Shown piece by piece: positions 36,566 to 45,093 of a DNA stretch of 64,000 nt. Numbering within the stretch: the stretch's first letter is position 1; every line of letters starts with the position of its first letter. The stretch lies in assembly GCF_051521495.1 (NCBI RefSeq), contig NZ_CP150355.1, positions 6,200,001 through 6,264,000 on the forward strand, in the 5' to 3' direction. Source of the DNA: Sorangium sp051521495 (GTDB taxonomy: Bacteria > Myxococcota_A > Polyangia > Polyangiales > Polyangiaceae). A model generated the notes under the pieces. It saw nothing but the letters and a program-made list of their open reading frames with translations, was not told the origin of the DNA and did no database searches. Made by a program: the position numbers and the translations under genes.

Positions 36566-37492
36566 TCAATGGGGCCCGCGCGCGTCCCCGAGCGCCGTCA
36601 CGACGACGCGCTCGCGATCGACCGCCGCTTCTGCCGAGAGCACGCTGGCGGCGGAGAGGTCCTCGGACGACGCGAGCGCGCGCCGGCTGTGCCCGAACAG
36701 GCGCAGGAGCAGCTCCGGCGGGGAGAAGTCGAGATCGCTCTCGTGGACGAAGAGCCGCCCGAGGTGCTCGGCATAGGCGCCGGCGAGCACCCGGAAAGGG
36801 ATCCTGTCGAAGGCGAGCGCGCGCCGGCGGCTCGCGGCCGCGGAGCCCAGCAGCGCCGCGAAGAGGGTCGTGTGGATGGCGCGGAGCCGGATCCGCATCG
36901 AGGGCGGGCTGCGCTTCAGGGCTTCGCGCAGGAAGTGGACGTTGAGCGGGACGTGGAACGACTCGTCGCGCGTCAGGATCGTGAGCATCTGGCGCACCGC
37001 CGGGTACCGGGCTTCCCGCAGCGCGAGGCGGTAGGTCGTCGAGCCGATGGTCTCGAACATGAGGTTCGTGAGCACGATCGTCTCCACCCGCTTCGCGCGG
37101 CCGTACAGGCGGTAGAAGGTGCCGGTGACGCGGCCCATGGGCCGGACCTCGCCGCCGATGTGCGCGAGGAACCGCGTGAGCAGCTCGCGGTGCCACCCCT
37201 CCTCGTCGCCGTAGAGCCGCAGGCACTCGCCGAGCTCCGGGTCCCAGCCGCTCACCTCGTCGGCGAGGGCGTGCGCCTGCATGAGGCCCGACTCCTCGGC
37301 GCGAAACGCGGCGTTGAAGAAGGCGATCGCCGCCTGGCGCTCTTCCTCGCTCTCCCACGGGATCGGCCGGGAGAGGTCGAGCTCTTCCTCGACCATCCGC
37401 TCGGCGCGACGGCGCAGCATGCTGAGCCACCACGACGTGGGCCGCTGGACGGGAGGTTTGCGGGAGATCGGCTGGGGCGCTGCGAAAAGCAT
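36566..37492 (-). CDS. Ferritin-like, putative di-iron protein
   Basis: The 308-residue, mostly helical protein carries acidic/His clusters of the ferritin-like fold: AEESGLM, YGDEEGWHREL, LMFETIGSTTYRL and TRDESFHVPLNVHFL. The spacing of E...ExxH repeats fits a di-iron oxygenase or oxidase. The best-known comparisons are AurF-type N-oxygenases and DUF455-like proteins, but no precise family could be fixed. ATG 37492 was chosen because the sequence upstream is Arg-rich and lacks conserved features; another in-frame ATG lies at 37570. It is upstream of the hybrid kinase-like gene in the same direction with a 221-bp gap. Confidence 0.65.
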   Translation of the reverse strand: MLFAAPQPISRKPPVQRPTSWWLSMLRRRAERMVEEELDLSRPIPWESEEERQAAIAFFNAAFRAEESGLMQAHALADEVSGWDPELGECLRLYGDEEGWHRELLTRFLAHIGGEVRPMGRVTGTFYRLYGRAKRVETIVLTNLMFETIGSTTYRLALREARYPAVRQMLTILTRDESFHVPLNVHFLREALKRSPPSMRIRLRAIHTTLFAALLGSAAASRRRALAFDRIPFRVLAGAYAEHLGRLFVHESDLDFSPPELLLRLFGHSRRALASSEDLSAASVLSAEAAVDRERVVVTALGDARGPH

Positions 37493-37856
37493 CGGGCAAG
37501 GAGCCCGTCGGTAACGGATGAGGAGCTGCCTCCTCGATCGCGCGAGACGGGATGGGACGGGCGGCACCATAGCGCAGTTGTTCGGCGCGGCGCAGCGCTC
37601 CCGAGCCCGCGCCGAGGGCGGAGGTCTGCTCGGGCAGACGGATCTCGGCGCGCCCGTTCGACCGACAGCCCCGCCGGGCGGCGCCGGGCGGACGAACCCG
37701 GGGGGGCAGATCGACCGGGGGTCACGCGCACGCCGCGCAACGCCGTGCAGCGTCGCGCAACATCCCGCAACGCCCACACCGCAGAGCGAGACGCGCGTTC
37801 GTCGCGGTGGCGCCCTTTGTACGCCTCCCCGAGTGGGATACCATAGTCGACCCACT
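37493..37856. promoter_or_regulatory. Divergent intergenic region
   Basis: These 364 bp separate the ferritin-like gene and the 5'-nucleotidase gene and should contain both promoters. A cluster of CGCAAC repeats with related GCAGCG spacing lies at about 37733-37770. No clear -35/-10 pair was seen. Confidence 0.4.
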
Positions 37857-39416
37857 GTGTTCTTCGAGCAGCTCGAGCTCCCCCTCGGAGGGCTCTATCC
37901 CCAGACCGAGCCCACGCGCATCCCGCGGACCCGGCGCGTCTTCGTCAACCGCAACCTCAAGCTGGCGGGGATCGACTGGGTCGGCTTCGACATGGATTAC
38001 ACCCTGGCGATCTACAACCAGACCGAGATGGACAACCTCTCGATTCAGGGGACCGTCACGAAGCTCGCCGCGCGAGGCTACCCCGAGGAGCTCCTGCGGC
38101 GCCTCCGCTACCCGATCCACTTCCCGATCCGCGGCCTGCTGATCGACAAGCGCTTCGGCCACGTGCTCAAGATGGACCGGTTCAAGGTCGTCCAGCGCGG
38201 GTACCACGGCCTCAGGGAGCTCACGAAAGACGAGCTCCGGTCGCTGTACCAGCACCGCAAGATCCGGCCGAACACCGCCCGTTACCACTGGATCGACACG
38301 CTCTACGCGCTGAGCGAGGCCACCCTCTACGCCGGCATCGTCGACGCCCTCGAGGAGCGCGGCGTCCCGCTCGACTACGCGCGGCTGTTCACCGACATCC
38401 GCGAGTGCATCGACGAGGCGCACCGGGACGGCACCATCCTCGACGTCGTGCTGTCCGACCTGCCGCGCTTCGTCGAGCGCGACCCGAACCTGGCGCAGAC
38501 GCTCCACAAGTTCCGGTCGGCGGGCAAGAAGCTCTTCTTGCTCACGAACTCGCGCTGGCCGTTCACCGAGAAGATGATGACCTACCTGCTCGGGGACGCG
38601 ATGCCCGAGTACCCGAGCTTCCGGCACTACTTCGACGTCATCGTGGTCGCCGCGCAGAAGCCGGCGTTCTTCCAGGAGCGCCGCCCGCTCCTCATCCGCG
38701 ACGGCGCCGAGCCCCGCCCCGCCACGGCGCCGCTCGAGCGCGGCGCCATCTACGAGGGAGGCAACCTCCACGACTTCGAGAAGTTCCTGAACATCTCCGG
38801 CGATCGGGTCCTCTACGTCGGCGATCACATCTACGGCGACATCCTCCGCTCCAAGAAGGAGAGCGCGTGGCGCACGGCGATGATCATCCAAGAGATGGAG
38901 GCGGAGGTCGCCGCTCACGAGTCGTGCCGCCGCGAGCACATGGAGAGCGCGCTGCTCGAGGGGCGCCGCGAGGAGCTCGAGGACCAGCTGCGCTTCTACC
39001 AGCAGCGCTACAAGGACCTCACCCGGAAGATCGAAGAGGAGCAGCAGAAGAAGAACGGCGCGACCAACGGGGGCGGAGCGCCGCTGCTCGCGGAGGCGAG
39101 CGGCGATCACGTCCACATCGACTACGCGACGTCGTTCTATGAGGCCGAGCGGGGGCGCACCAAGCGCGCGGTCGAGCGCATCCGCGGCCAGCTCCGCGCC
39201 GTCGACGTGGAGGTCGGCAAGCTGGAGCGCGAGATCGCCCGCCGCTTCCACCCGTACTGGGGCTCGCTCCTCAAGGAGGCGAACGAGACGTCCAGCTTCG
39301 GCGATCAGGTCGAGGAGTACGCCTGCATCTACACGTCCCGGGTCTCGAACCTGCTCGCCTACTCGCCGCTACAGTACTTCCGGAGCCCGCGCGACCTGAT
39401 GCCGCACGAGCTCTGA
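37857..39416 (+). CDS. HAD-IG family (cN-II-type) 5'-nucleotidase
   Basis: The 519-residue protein matches the HAD 5'-nucleotidase family related to eukaryotic purine nucleotidase cN-II, which dephosphorylates IMP/GMP. Motif I is GFDMDYTLAIYN (both catalytic Asp residues), motif II LLTNSRW, and motif IV YVGDHIYGDI. The C-terminal third includes a coiled coil (about 380-405, KDLTRKIEEEQQKK) and a second helical region. GTG 37857 gives MFFEQLELPLGGLYPQ, the family-like start; no strong ribosome site is visible. Other upstream codons would only add an Arg/Ala-rich stretch. Confidence 0.88.
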   Translation: MFFEQLELPLGGLYPQTEPTRIPRTRRVFVNRNLKLAGIDWVGFDMDYTLAIYNQTEMDNLSIQGTVTKLAARGYPEELLRRLRYPIHFPIRGLLIDKRFGHVLKMDRFKVVQRGYHGLRELTKDELRSLYQHRKIRPNTARYHWIDTLYALSEATLYAGIVDALEERGVPLDYARLFTDIRECIDEAHRDGTILDVVLSDLPRFVERDPNLAQTLHKFRSAGKKLFLLTNSRWPFTEKMMTYLLGDAMPEYPSFRHYFDVIVVAAQKPAFFQERRPLLIRDGAEPRPATAPLERGAIYEGGNLHDFEKFLNISGDRVLYVGDHIYGDILRSKKESAWRTAMIIQEMEAEVAAHESCRREHMESALLEGRREELEDQLRFYQQRYKDLTRKIEEEQQKKNGATNGGGAPLLAEASGDHVHIDYATSFYEAERGRTKRAVERIRGQLRAVDVEVGKLEREIARRFHPYWGSLLKEANETSSFGDQVEEYACIYTSRVSNLLAYSPLQYFRSPRDLMPHEL

Positions 39417-39465
39417 TCGCCGAGGCCTCCGCGCCGGTGCGCGGGCGCCGCATGAGGAGATCGCC

Positions 39466-39795
39466 ATGAGCATCGCCCGCCCCCGCCCGCTGTTCGTCGC
39501 GCTCATCGCCCCCGCCTTCTTCATCGGTTTCATCGGCTCCGCCGGCTGCGGCAAGCGGGCCTGTTTTCACTGGACCGAGTTCGAAGGGGCGTGCCCGTCG
39601 AGCGACGAGGCGCGCGTGTTCTTCGAGAACCCCGGCTGCCTGAGCTCCATCGAGTCCATCGACAGCGAGGGGGATTTCGACGGCGAGCTCTGCTGCTACG
39701 ACGTCACCACGGTCGACACCGGCGACGAGGCGTGCACGTCGGCGCCGAACCCCACGCCCAGCGGCGGAGGCGGACGCCCCCCCGTGCCCAAGTAG
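39466..39795 (+). CDS. Small Cys-rich lipoprotein
   Basis: The 109-residue product has a hydrophobic signal with lipobox FIGSAGC. The mature part has six further Cys residues (including ACFHW, ACPSS, GCLSS and a CC pair) and a Pro/Gly tail, suggesting disulfides. GAGGAG lies upstream of ATG 39466. It follows the nucleotidase gene by 49 bp and converges on the SUMF1-domain gene. No family recognised. Confidence 0.75.
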   Translation: MSIARPRPLFVALIAPAFFIGFIGSAGCGKRACFHWTEFEGACPSSDEARVFFENPGCLSSIESIDSEGDFDGELCCYDVTTVDTGDEACTSAPNPTPSGGGGRPPVPK

Positions 39796-39810
39796 CCGAG
39801 GGCGCAGCGC

Positions 39811-39838
39811 GCGGCGCGCGGCGACGAGAGCGCGCCGC
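39811..39838. terminator. Terminator-like hairpin between convergent genes
   Basis: A 9-bp inverted repeat (39811-39819 with 39830-39838, GCGGCGCGC/GCGCGCCGC) fills most of the 47-bp gap. No T-run. Confidence 0.5.
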
Positions 39839-39842
39839 CGCG

Positions 39843-40643
39843 TCACTTGCAGCAGCGGAAGCCGGTCGAGTAGTCGTGGTACCCGGTCGAGTGCGCGGTG
39901 GTCTTGTACTCGCAGCCGTCGCCGTGCTGGGAGCTGTCGAGGTAGTAGCCGCCGCGGAACGTGCCGCGCGGCGCGCTCGTCCACTCGTGAAGGTTGCCCA
40001 CCATGTCGTTGACGCCGAAGCTGCTCTTGCAGCGGCGGAACGCGCCAGCGGACGCCAGCGTGCCCGGGAGCTGGTTCAGGCGGGGGTCGTTCATGTTGGC
40101 CCACGTGAACGCCGACTGCGGGGCCTCGCCCCCCTGGCCGAAGTAGCGGTTGAACGACGAGACGCCGCTGTCGTTGCACGCGCCGCGCTCCCGCTCGCGC
40201 CCGTACGGGAACACCGTGGCGCGCTTGCCCTTGCACGCGGTGACCCATTCGTCGTCCGTGCAGAGCCGCTTGCCGGCGTTCTGGCAGGCCGCCTCCGCCT
40301 GATCCCGGCTGATGTACGCCTGCGGCTTCACGCCGCGCCGGCTCACCGCCTTCACCTTCAGCTTGTCGACCGGCTCGAACGGCGAGTGCCGGCGCTTCCC
40401 GCCGCCGGAGAGCAGCTCGACGGTGCTCGCCTCGAAGCGATCGATGCAGAACGTCCCACGCACCGAGGCCATTCCGGCGGGGCACCGCGCGCGCGCGCCG
40501 ATCGTCGCCGCGGCCGTCCCGGGGCTCGGCAGCCCGAGGATGGCGAGGCCGAGCGCCGCGACGCCCGCGGCGACGATCCGCGCGCGCGCGACCGACAGGA
40601 GGGGCCGGCGCGCGAGGGGGTGGGACGGGAAAGGCGGTCGCAT
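39843..40643 (-). CDS. SUMF1 (formylglycine-generating-enzyme-like) domain protein, exported
   Basis: The 266-residue product has an N-terminal hydrophobic segment (about 20-45). A SUMF1/FGE-sulfatase fold follows: FCIDRFEASTVE, EAACQNAGKRLCTDDEWVTAC, VFPYGRERE, MVGNLHEWTSAPRGTFRGGYY, and a terminal GFRCCK. Sulfatase-activating FGE needs two copper-binding Cys residues after RGGS. Here the RGG is followed by YYLDSSQHGDGC, so the first Cys is absent and formylglycine activity is doubtful. Such proteins often act as surface or carbohydrate-linked lipoproteins in myxobacteria. The start at 40643 is tentative. A paralogue lies at 56556-57431. Confidence 0.82.
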   Translation of the reverse strand: MRPPFPSHPLARRPLLSVARARIVAAGVAALGLAILGLPSPGTAAATIGARARCPAGMASVRGTFCIDRFEASTVELLSGGGKRRHSPFEPVDKLKVKAVSRRGVKPQAYISRDQAEAACQNAGKRLCTDDEWVTACKGKRATVFPYGRERERGACNDSGVSSFNRYFGQGGEAPQSAFTWANMNDPRLNQLPGTLASAGAFRRCKSSFGVNDMVGNLHEWTSAPRGTFRGGYYLDSSQHGDGCEYKTTAHSTGYHDYSTGFRCCK

Positions 40644-40825
40644 CGCGGAGAAGCCGAGGCCCGGCGCGAGCTCTTCGCCATAGCCGATCCCCGGCGCGGG
40701 GGGCAAATTGCTGCAGCCGACGGGCCCGAGCGCGCGCGAGCCGCACGACCGCGCCCGGGACGCGGGGTGGTCGCCGCGCGTTCGCCGCTGGACGGCGGGG
40801 CGATTTCGGTCACGCTGGCGCTCCC

Positions 40826-42064
40826 ATGACAGCCACCGCTCCGCCCGCCACGGCCGCGGGCCCGCGCGGCGACCTCCCCGCGTCCGCGGGCTCGCCCGGC
40901 GATCTTCCCACGGCCGTGCTCCGGAGCTCCCCCGCGGACTTCGTCGTCGAGGAGCTGCCCGCCTACGCGCCGAGCGGCCGCGGCGAGCACGTGTTCGTGA
41001 CCTTCCGCAAGACGGGGCGCACAACGCCCGACGCGGTCCGGGCCATCGCGCTCGCCCTCGGCGCAGACCCCGGCGGCGCCGGCTTCGCCGGCATGAAGGA
41101 CCGGCACGCGATCACCACGCAGACCGCATCGTTCCAGGTCCCCCTCGCGCGGGATCCAGCGCCCTTGCTCGAGAAGGCCGAGCTGCCCGGGATCGAGATC
41201 CTCGCGGTCACCCGCCACGACAACAAGCTCAAGCCGGGGCACCTCGTGGGCAACCGGTTCCGGATCGCGCTCCGGGGCATCGCTCCCGAGGCGCTCCCGC
41301 TCGCCGAGCGCCGCCTCGCCGAGATCGGCCGCGTCGGCGTGCCGAACGCGTTCGGGCCCCAGCGGTTCGGGCGGAACGGAGACAACCCCGAGCGCGCGCT
41401 CGCGTGGATCGCGGGCCGGGAGCGCGGGCCCCGCGACAGGCGCGAGCAGCGGCTGCTCTTCTCGGCGCTCCAGTCCCTCTGGTTCAACGAGGTGCTCGCG
41501 CGCCGCGAGGCAGACGGCACCTGGAGCGCCGTGCTCCCCGGCGATCTCGCCAAGAAGCGCGACAGCGGCGGGCTGTTCCTCGTGCCGCTCGAGGGCCCGG
41601 AGCTCGCGGACGCCGAGGCGCGCGCCGCCGCGCTCGCGATCTCGGCGACGGGCCCGATGTTCGGCCGGAAGATGCGCTGGCCCGAGGGCGCCCCGGGCGC
41701 GCTGGAACGCGAGGTGCTCACGGCGGCGATCGGCGACCCCCACAAGCTCGACGCGTTCGCCCACGCCGGAGAAGGCACGCGGCGCCCGCTGCGCCTCGAG
41801 GTGGACGGCATGGAGGTGGCCGCCTCGGACGCGGACGTGAGCGCCACCACGCCGGAGGCGGCGGGCGATCCGGAGACACGGCACGGAATCGTCGTCTCGT
41901 TTGTGCTACCGAAGGGCGGCTACGCGACGACCGTCCTTGGGCGAGTCTTTCGGCTCGTCGACGCCTCCGCCCCGCGGCCCTCCATCAGCAGGCCAGGGGC
42001 GGCGGGCGCCCCTCCTCCGGAGGAGGACGAAGTCGAGGAAGGGCAGCCCGGCGCCGATCCGTAG
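40826..42064 (+). CDS. truD: tRNA pseudouridine(13) synthase TruD
   Basis: TruD makes pseudouridine 13 in tRNA. The 412-residue protein has the family signature GFAGMKDRHAITTQ, whose Asp is the catalytic residue. RPADF-like DFVVEELPAY comes near the start, and GVPNAFGPQRFGRNGDN follows. The TruD insertion domain is present in the middle. Residues 1-28 are an Ala/Pro-rich extension, and the last 30 residues are a disordered acidic tail. It precedes the ExbB-type gene by 61 bp in the same direction. With truB, two of the tRNA uridine-isomerising enzymes lie in this window. Confidence 0.95.
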   Translation: MTATAPPATAAGPRGDLPASAGSPGDLPTAVLRSSPADFVVEELPAYAPSGRGEHVFVTFRKTGRTTPDAVRAIALALGADPGGAGFAGMKDRHAITTQTASFQVPLARDPAPLLEKAELPGIEILAVTRHDNKLKPGHLVGNRFRIALRGIAPEALPLAERRLAEIGRVGVPNAFGPQRFGRNGDNPERALAWIAGRERGPRDRREQRLLFSALQSLWFNEVLARREADGTWSAVLPGDLAKKRDSGGLFLVPLEGPELADAEARAAALAISATGPMFGRKMRWPEGAPGALEREVLTAAIGDPHKLDAFAHAGEGTRRPLRLEVDGMEVAASDADVSATTPEAAGDPETRHGIVVSFVLPKGGYATTVLGRVFRLVDASAPRPSISRPGAAGAPPPEEDEVEEGQPGADP

Positions 42065-42125
42065 GTCCTCTTCGAAGCGCGGCTCCCATCCACCCCCACC
42101 CATCGGAAAGGCACCAAGGAACAAG

Positions 42126-42890
42126 ATGAACCTCGTCGAGTGGCTGCAGCGCATCATGGTCGGATTCGGGGCCGCCTGGGTCATGTGGCTGATGATCGGC
42201 CTCAGCGTCGTCTCGGTCGCGATCATCCTGGAGCGCGCCTGGTTCTTCTGGTCGCTCCGCGACGATCTCACCGTCCTCGCGCGGGATCTCCGGACGTCCC
42301 TCGACGACTCGATCGAGGCGGCGCGGCGGCGGATGGACGCCTCGCCCTCGGCCGAGGCCGCGGTGGTCGCGGCCGGCCTCGCCGTGGCGCACCAGGGGCC
42401 GGAGGCGGCCGAGGAGGCGATGGCCGGCGCCGCGGCGCTCCAGCGCATGAAGCTGGAGAGGCGCCTCGCCTACCTGGGCACGCTCGGCAACAACGCGCCG
42501 TTCATCGGGCTGTTCGGCACCGTCATCGGCGTCGTCGGCGCCTTCGACGCGCTCGGCCAGGCGGCGAAGACGCCGGTGGCGCAGGCCACGTCGCAGGCCA
42601 TGGCGCCGCAGGCGGTCATGTCGAGCATCGCCGAGGCGCTCGTCGCGACCGCGGTCGGCCTCGCGGTGGCCATCCCGGCGGTCGCCGCGAACAACTTCTT
42701 CCAGCGCATGATCAAGTCGACGCTCGCGAACACCGAGGCGCTGACGCGCGTCCTGCTCGCGCACCTCAAGATCGATCCGGCGTTCGCCGGGGCCGCGCCC
42801 CCCGCCGCCGTCGAGCCGCGCGGCAAGGCCGCGAGGGCGTCGCGGCAGGAGGAGCACAAGAAGGGCGGCGCGGGCGAGGAGGAGCGCTGA
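42126..42890 (+). CDS. exbB: MotA/TolQ/ExbB proton channel protein
   Basis: The 254-residue inner-membrane protein has three hydrophobic segments (about 15-40, 130-150 and 175-200). The conserved core LGNNAPFIGLFGTVIGVVGAF and AEALVATAVGLAVAIPAVAANNFF identifies the TolQ/ExbB channel that draws on the proton gradient. AAGGA lies six bases before ATG 42126. It is the first of exbB-exbD-tonB; the exbD ATG overlaps its TGA. The exb rather than tol assignment rests on the TonB-like third gene. A motility role (AglR-like) cannot be excluded. Confidence 0.88.
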   Translation: MNLVEWLQRIMVGFGAAWVMWLMIGLSVVSVAIILERAWFFWSLRDDLTVLARDLRTSLDDSIEAARRRMDASPSAEAAVVAAGLAVAHQGPEAAEEAMAGAAALQRMKLERRLAYLGTLGNNAPFIGLFGTVIGVVGAFDALGQAAKTPVAQATSQAMAPQAVMSSIAEALVATAVGLAVAIPAVAANNFFQRMIKSTLANTEALTRVLLAHLKIDPAFAGAAPPAAVEPRGKAARASRQEEHKKGGAGEEER

Positions 42891-43393
42891 TGGCCGGCAT
42901 GAGCCGCAACGATGATGACGAGATGATCAGCGGCATCAACGTCACGCCGCTCGTCGACATCACCCTCGTCCTCCTCATCATCTTCATGGTGACCGCGAAG
43001 ATCATCGTCTCGCAGTCGCTCCCCCTCGACCTGCCGAAGGCGGCGCAGGGGCAGGAGGTGCAGCTCATCTTCGGGCTCGAGCTGCACGCGAACGGCGACA
43101 CGCTCGCCGACGGCAAGAAGCTCGCGAGCGAGGACGCCATCCTGCCGATCGCGCGCGAGGCCCAGGCGAAGAACCCCGATCTCCGCGCCGTGATCCGCGC
43201 CGACACGACGGTCCCGCACGGGCGCGTGATCCGCGCGCTCGATCTGCTGAAGCAGGCGGGCGTCTCCAAGATCGCGTTCGGCGTGACACCGATCGCGCCC
43301 GAGCCCGGCGCAGCCCCGGGCGCGGCGTCGGGTGCCCCGGCCGCGCCCTCCCCGGCCGCCCCCGCGCCGGCAACCCCGACCCCTGCGCCATGA
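42890..43393 (+). CDS. exbD: ExbD/TolR biopolymer transport protein
   Basis: The 167-residue protein has a short cytoplasmic start and one transmembrane helix bearing the essential Asp (INVTPLVDITLVLLIIFMV, about 16-34). A periplasmic domain follows (VIRADTTVPHGRVIRALDL), then an Ala/Pro-rich tail. It works with the ExbB-type channel to pass proton-motive energy to the TonB-like partner. Its ATG shares a base with the exbB stop. Confidence 0.9.
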   Translation: MAGMSRNDDDEMISGINVTPLVDITLVLLIIFMVTAKIIVSQSLPLDLPKAAQGQEVQLIFGLELHANGDTLADGKKLASEDAILPIAREAQAKNPDLRAVIRADTTVPHGRVIRALDLLKQAGVSKIAFGVTPIAPEPGAAPGAASGAPAAPSPAAPAPATPTPAP

Positions 43394-43412
43394 GCGCGCC
43401 GAGCGAGACCTT

Positions 43413-44432
43413 ATGAGCCAGGCCACGAGCGATCGCGCCGCAGGGGCGCGCCACGACGGGCGCCGCCAGGGCAAGCGCGGCGGCGCTGAGCCTGGGGGAC
43501 CCGTCGATCCCTCGGCGGCCGTCGCCTCGCCGGAGTCCGGGCGCACCGGCGGACGGCGGCGCGGCGCGGAGCCGCTCGCCGCGGTGCTCGCGCTCGGCGA
43601 CCGCGCGTCGCGCGTCGGCGCCTTCCTCGGGGTCACGCTGGCGGTCACGAGCCACGGCGCGGCCTCGGCACGGGCCATCGTCTCGGGGTCGCTGCGCGAC
43701 ATGCGGCACGTGGTCGCGGAGATGCGCCTCGGCATCCACGACTACCTCTGGGCGATCTACGAGGTCGACGTCCCGCCGCCACCGAAGGCCGAGGAGCCCA
43801 AGCCGCCGGAGCCAGAGCCGCCGCCGGCTCCCGAGCCCGCGCCCGTCCCGAAGGTCGCGCCGCCTCCCCAGGCGAACACCCCGCCGCCCAAGGACGACCC
43901 GTACGATCCGCCCCCCGCCGCCGCCGCCGCGGCGAAGGTCCTGACGAAAGAGCCGGATCCGGAGGAGGTCCTCGACATGACCGATCGCGGGATCGCGAGC
44001 GGCGAGGGTCAGGGCGTCGGCTACGGCCAGGTGGCCGGCGCGGGCACGGCGAAGACCCCCACGTTCAACCCGAACGCCAAGGTCGGAGGCGTCGTGGGCG
44101 GCAAGGGCACGGGCGACCCGGCCCCGCCCCCGCCCCCCGCGGGGCCGGACCTCTCGGCCCCGCCCGGGCTGATCGGCAGCAGCAACTGGAACTGTCCCTT
44201 CCCGCCGGAGGCCGACGTCGACCAGATCGACCAGGCGAAGGTCGTCCTCATGGTCATGGTGCGACCCGACGGCAGCCCGCTCTCGGTCAAGGTCGTCAGT
44301 GATCCCGGGCACGGCTTCGGTCGCTCCGCGCGCATGTGCGCGCTCGGCATGCGCTACAGGCCCGGCAAAGATCGCTCGGGCGCTTCGATCGCCGCCACGA
44401 CGCCGCCCATCACGGTGAACTTCACGCGCTAG
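43413..44432 (+). CDS. TonB-family energy transducer
   Basis: The 339-residue protein has a basic, Gly-rich N-terminus and a weak hydrophobic segment (about 65-90). A Pro/Glu/Lys-rich spacer (VPPPPKAEEPKPPEPEPPP, about 120-165) resembles the periplasm-spanning arm of TonB. Its C-terminal domain contains NWNCPFPPEADVDQID and VVLMVMVRPDGSPLSVKVV, as in TonB/AgmX-like proteins. The start at 43413 is 20 bp after exbD. It should couple the ExbBD motor to an outer-membrane receptor, though the receptor gene is not in the window. The hydrophobic segment is weaker than in classical TonB. Confidence 0.8.
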   Translation: MSQATSDRAAGARHDGRRQGKRGGAEPGGPVDPSAAVASPESGRTGGRRRGAEPLAAVLALGDRASRVGAFLGVTLAVTSHGAASARAIVSGSLRDMRHVVAEMRLGIHDYLWAIYEVDVPPPPKAEEPKPPEPEPPPAPEPAPVPKVAPPPQANTPPPKDDPYDPPPAAAAAAKVLTKEPDPEEVLDMTDRGIASGEGQGVGYGQVAGAGTAKTPTFNPNAKVGGVVGGKGTGDPAPPPPPAGPDLSAPPGLIGSSNWNCPFPPEADVDQIDQAKVVLMVMVRPDGSPLSVKVVSDPGHGFGRSARMCALGMRYRPGKDRSGASIAATTPPITVNFTR

Positions 44433-44511
44433 CTCCTCGCGGCGTCCTCGCGGCGCGCTCCCTTAAAATTCGCTCCGCGCCCTTCGGCTCGGTTATCCTC
44501 GTCCGCAGCTT

Positions 44512-44985
44512 GTGATCGTCCCCGAACGGATCGAGCAGCTCTCGAAGGTCCCCCTCTTCAAGGGCCTTACCCCGGCCGCGCTGGAGCTCATCTCGCGCGT
44601 CGCGAGCGAAGAGACGCACGCGCTTGGCACCAAGATCTTTCAGCACGGAGATCCGGGCGACAAGCTCTACATCCTGCTCGAAGGCAAGGTCCGGATCAGC
44701 CGCGAGATCGCCGGGATCGGCGAGGAAGCGCTCGCGGTGCTCGGCCCGGGCGCCGTGTTCGGCGAGATGGCGCTGCTCGACGAGGCCCCCCGCTCCGCCG
44801 ACGCGCGCGTCCACGAGCGCTGCCGGCTGCTCACCGTGTCGAAGGACGCGTTCGAGGACCTGCTCTTCCTGCACAAAGAGCTCGCCTACGAGGTCCTCTG
44901 GAACGTCGTCCGGATGCTCGTCCAGCGGCTCCGCGAGACGAACAACAAGCTCACGTTCCTCTCCGTCTCAGGCAAATTCGAGTAG
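44512..44985 (+). CDS. Cyclic-nucleotide-binding domain protein without DNA-binding domain
   Basis: The 157-residue protein is essentially one cNMP-binding (CRP-like) domain: VPLFKGLTPAALELI, GDKLYILLEGKVRISR and the phosphate-binding cassette FGEMALLDEAPRSADARV. A C-terminal helix follows, but no HTH. It may therefore act as a sensor partner rather than a transcription factor. GTG 44512 is the first plausible start. It follows the TonB-type gene by 79 bp and could be co-transcribed. Confidence 0.88.
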   Translation: MIVPERIEQLSKVPLFKGLTPAALELISRVASEETHALGTKIFQHGDPGDKLYILLEGKVRISREIAGIGEEALAVLGPGAVFGEMALLDEAPRSADARVHERCRLLTVSKDAFEDLLFLHKELAYEVLWNVVRMLVQRLRETNNKLTFLSVSGKFE

Positions 44986-45093
44986 AGTGCCGGCCTGATC
45001 GCCCGGCGACCCTGGGAGCGCGCCGGCGCGGTGCGGCCTGCCGCACGGGGGGGGGCGGCGTTCGGCTCGAGATCAACGTTCCTTTGGAGGACT

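Noticed and set aside
38405..39142. Alternative plus-strand frame inside the 5'-nucleotidase gene
   Set aside because: Shadow frame; the HAD motifs and coiled coil are in the other frame.
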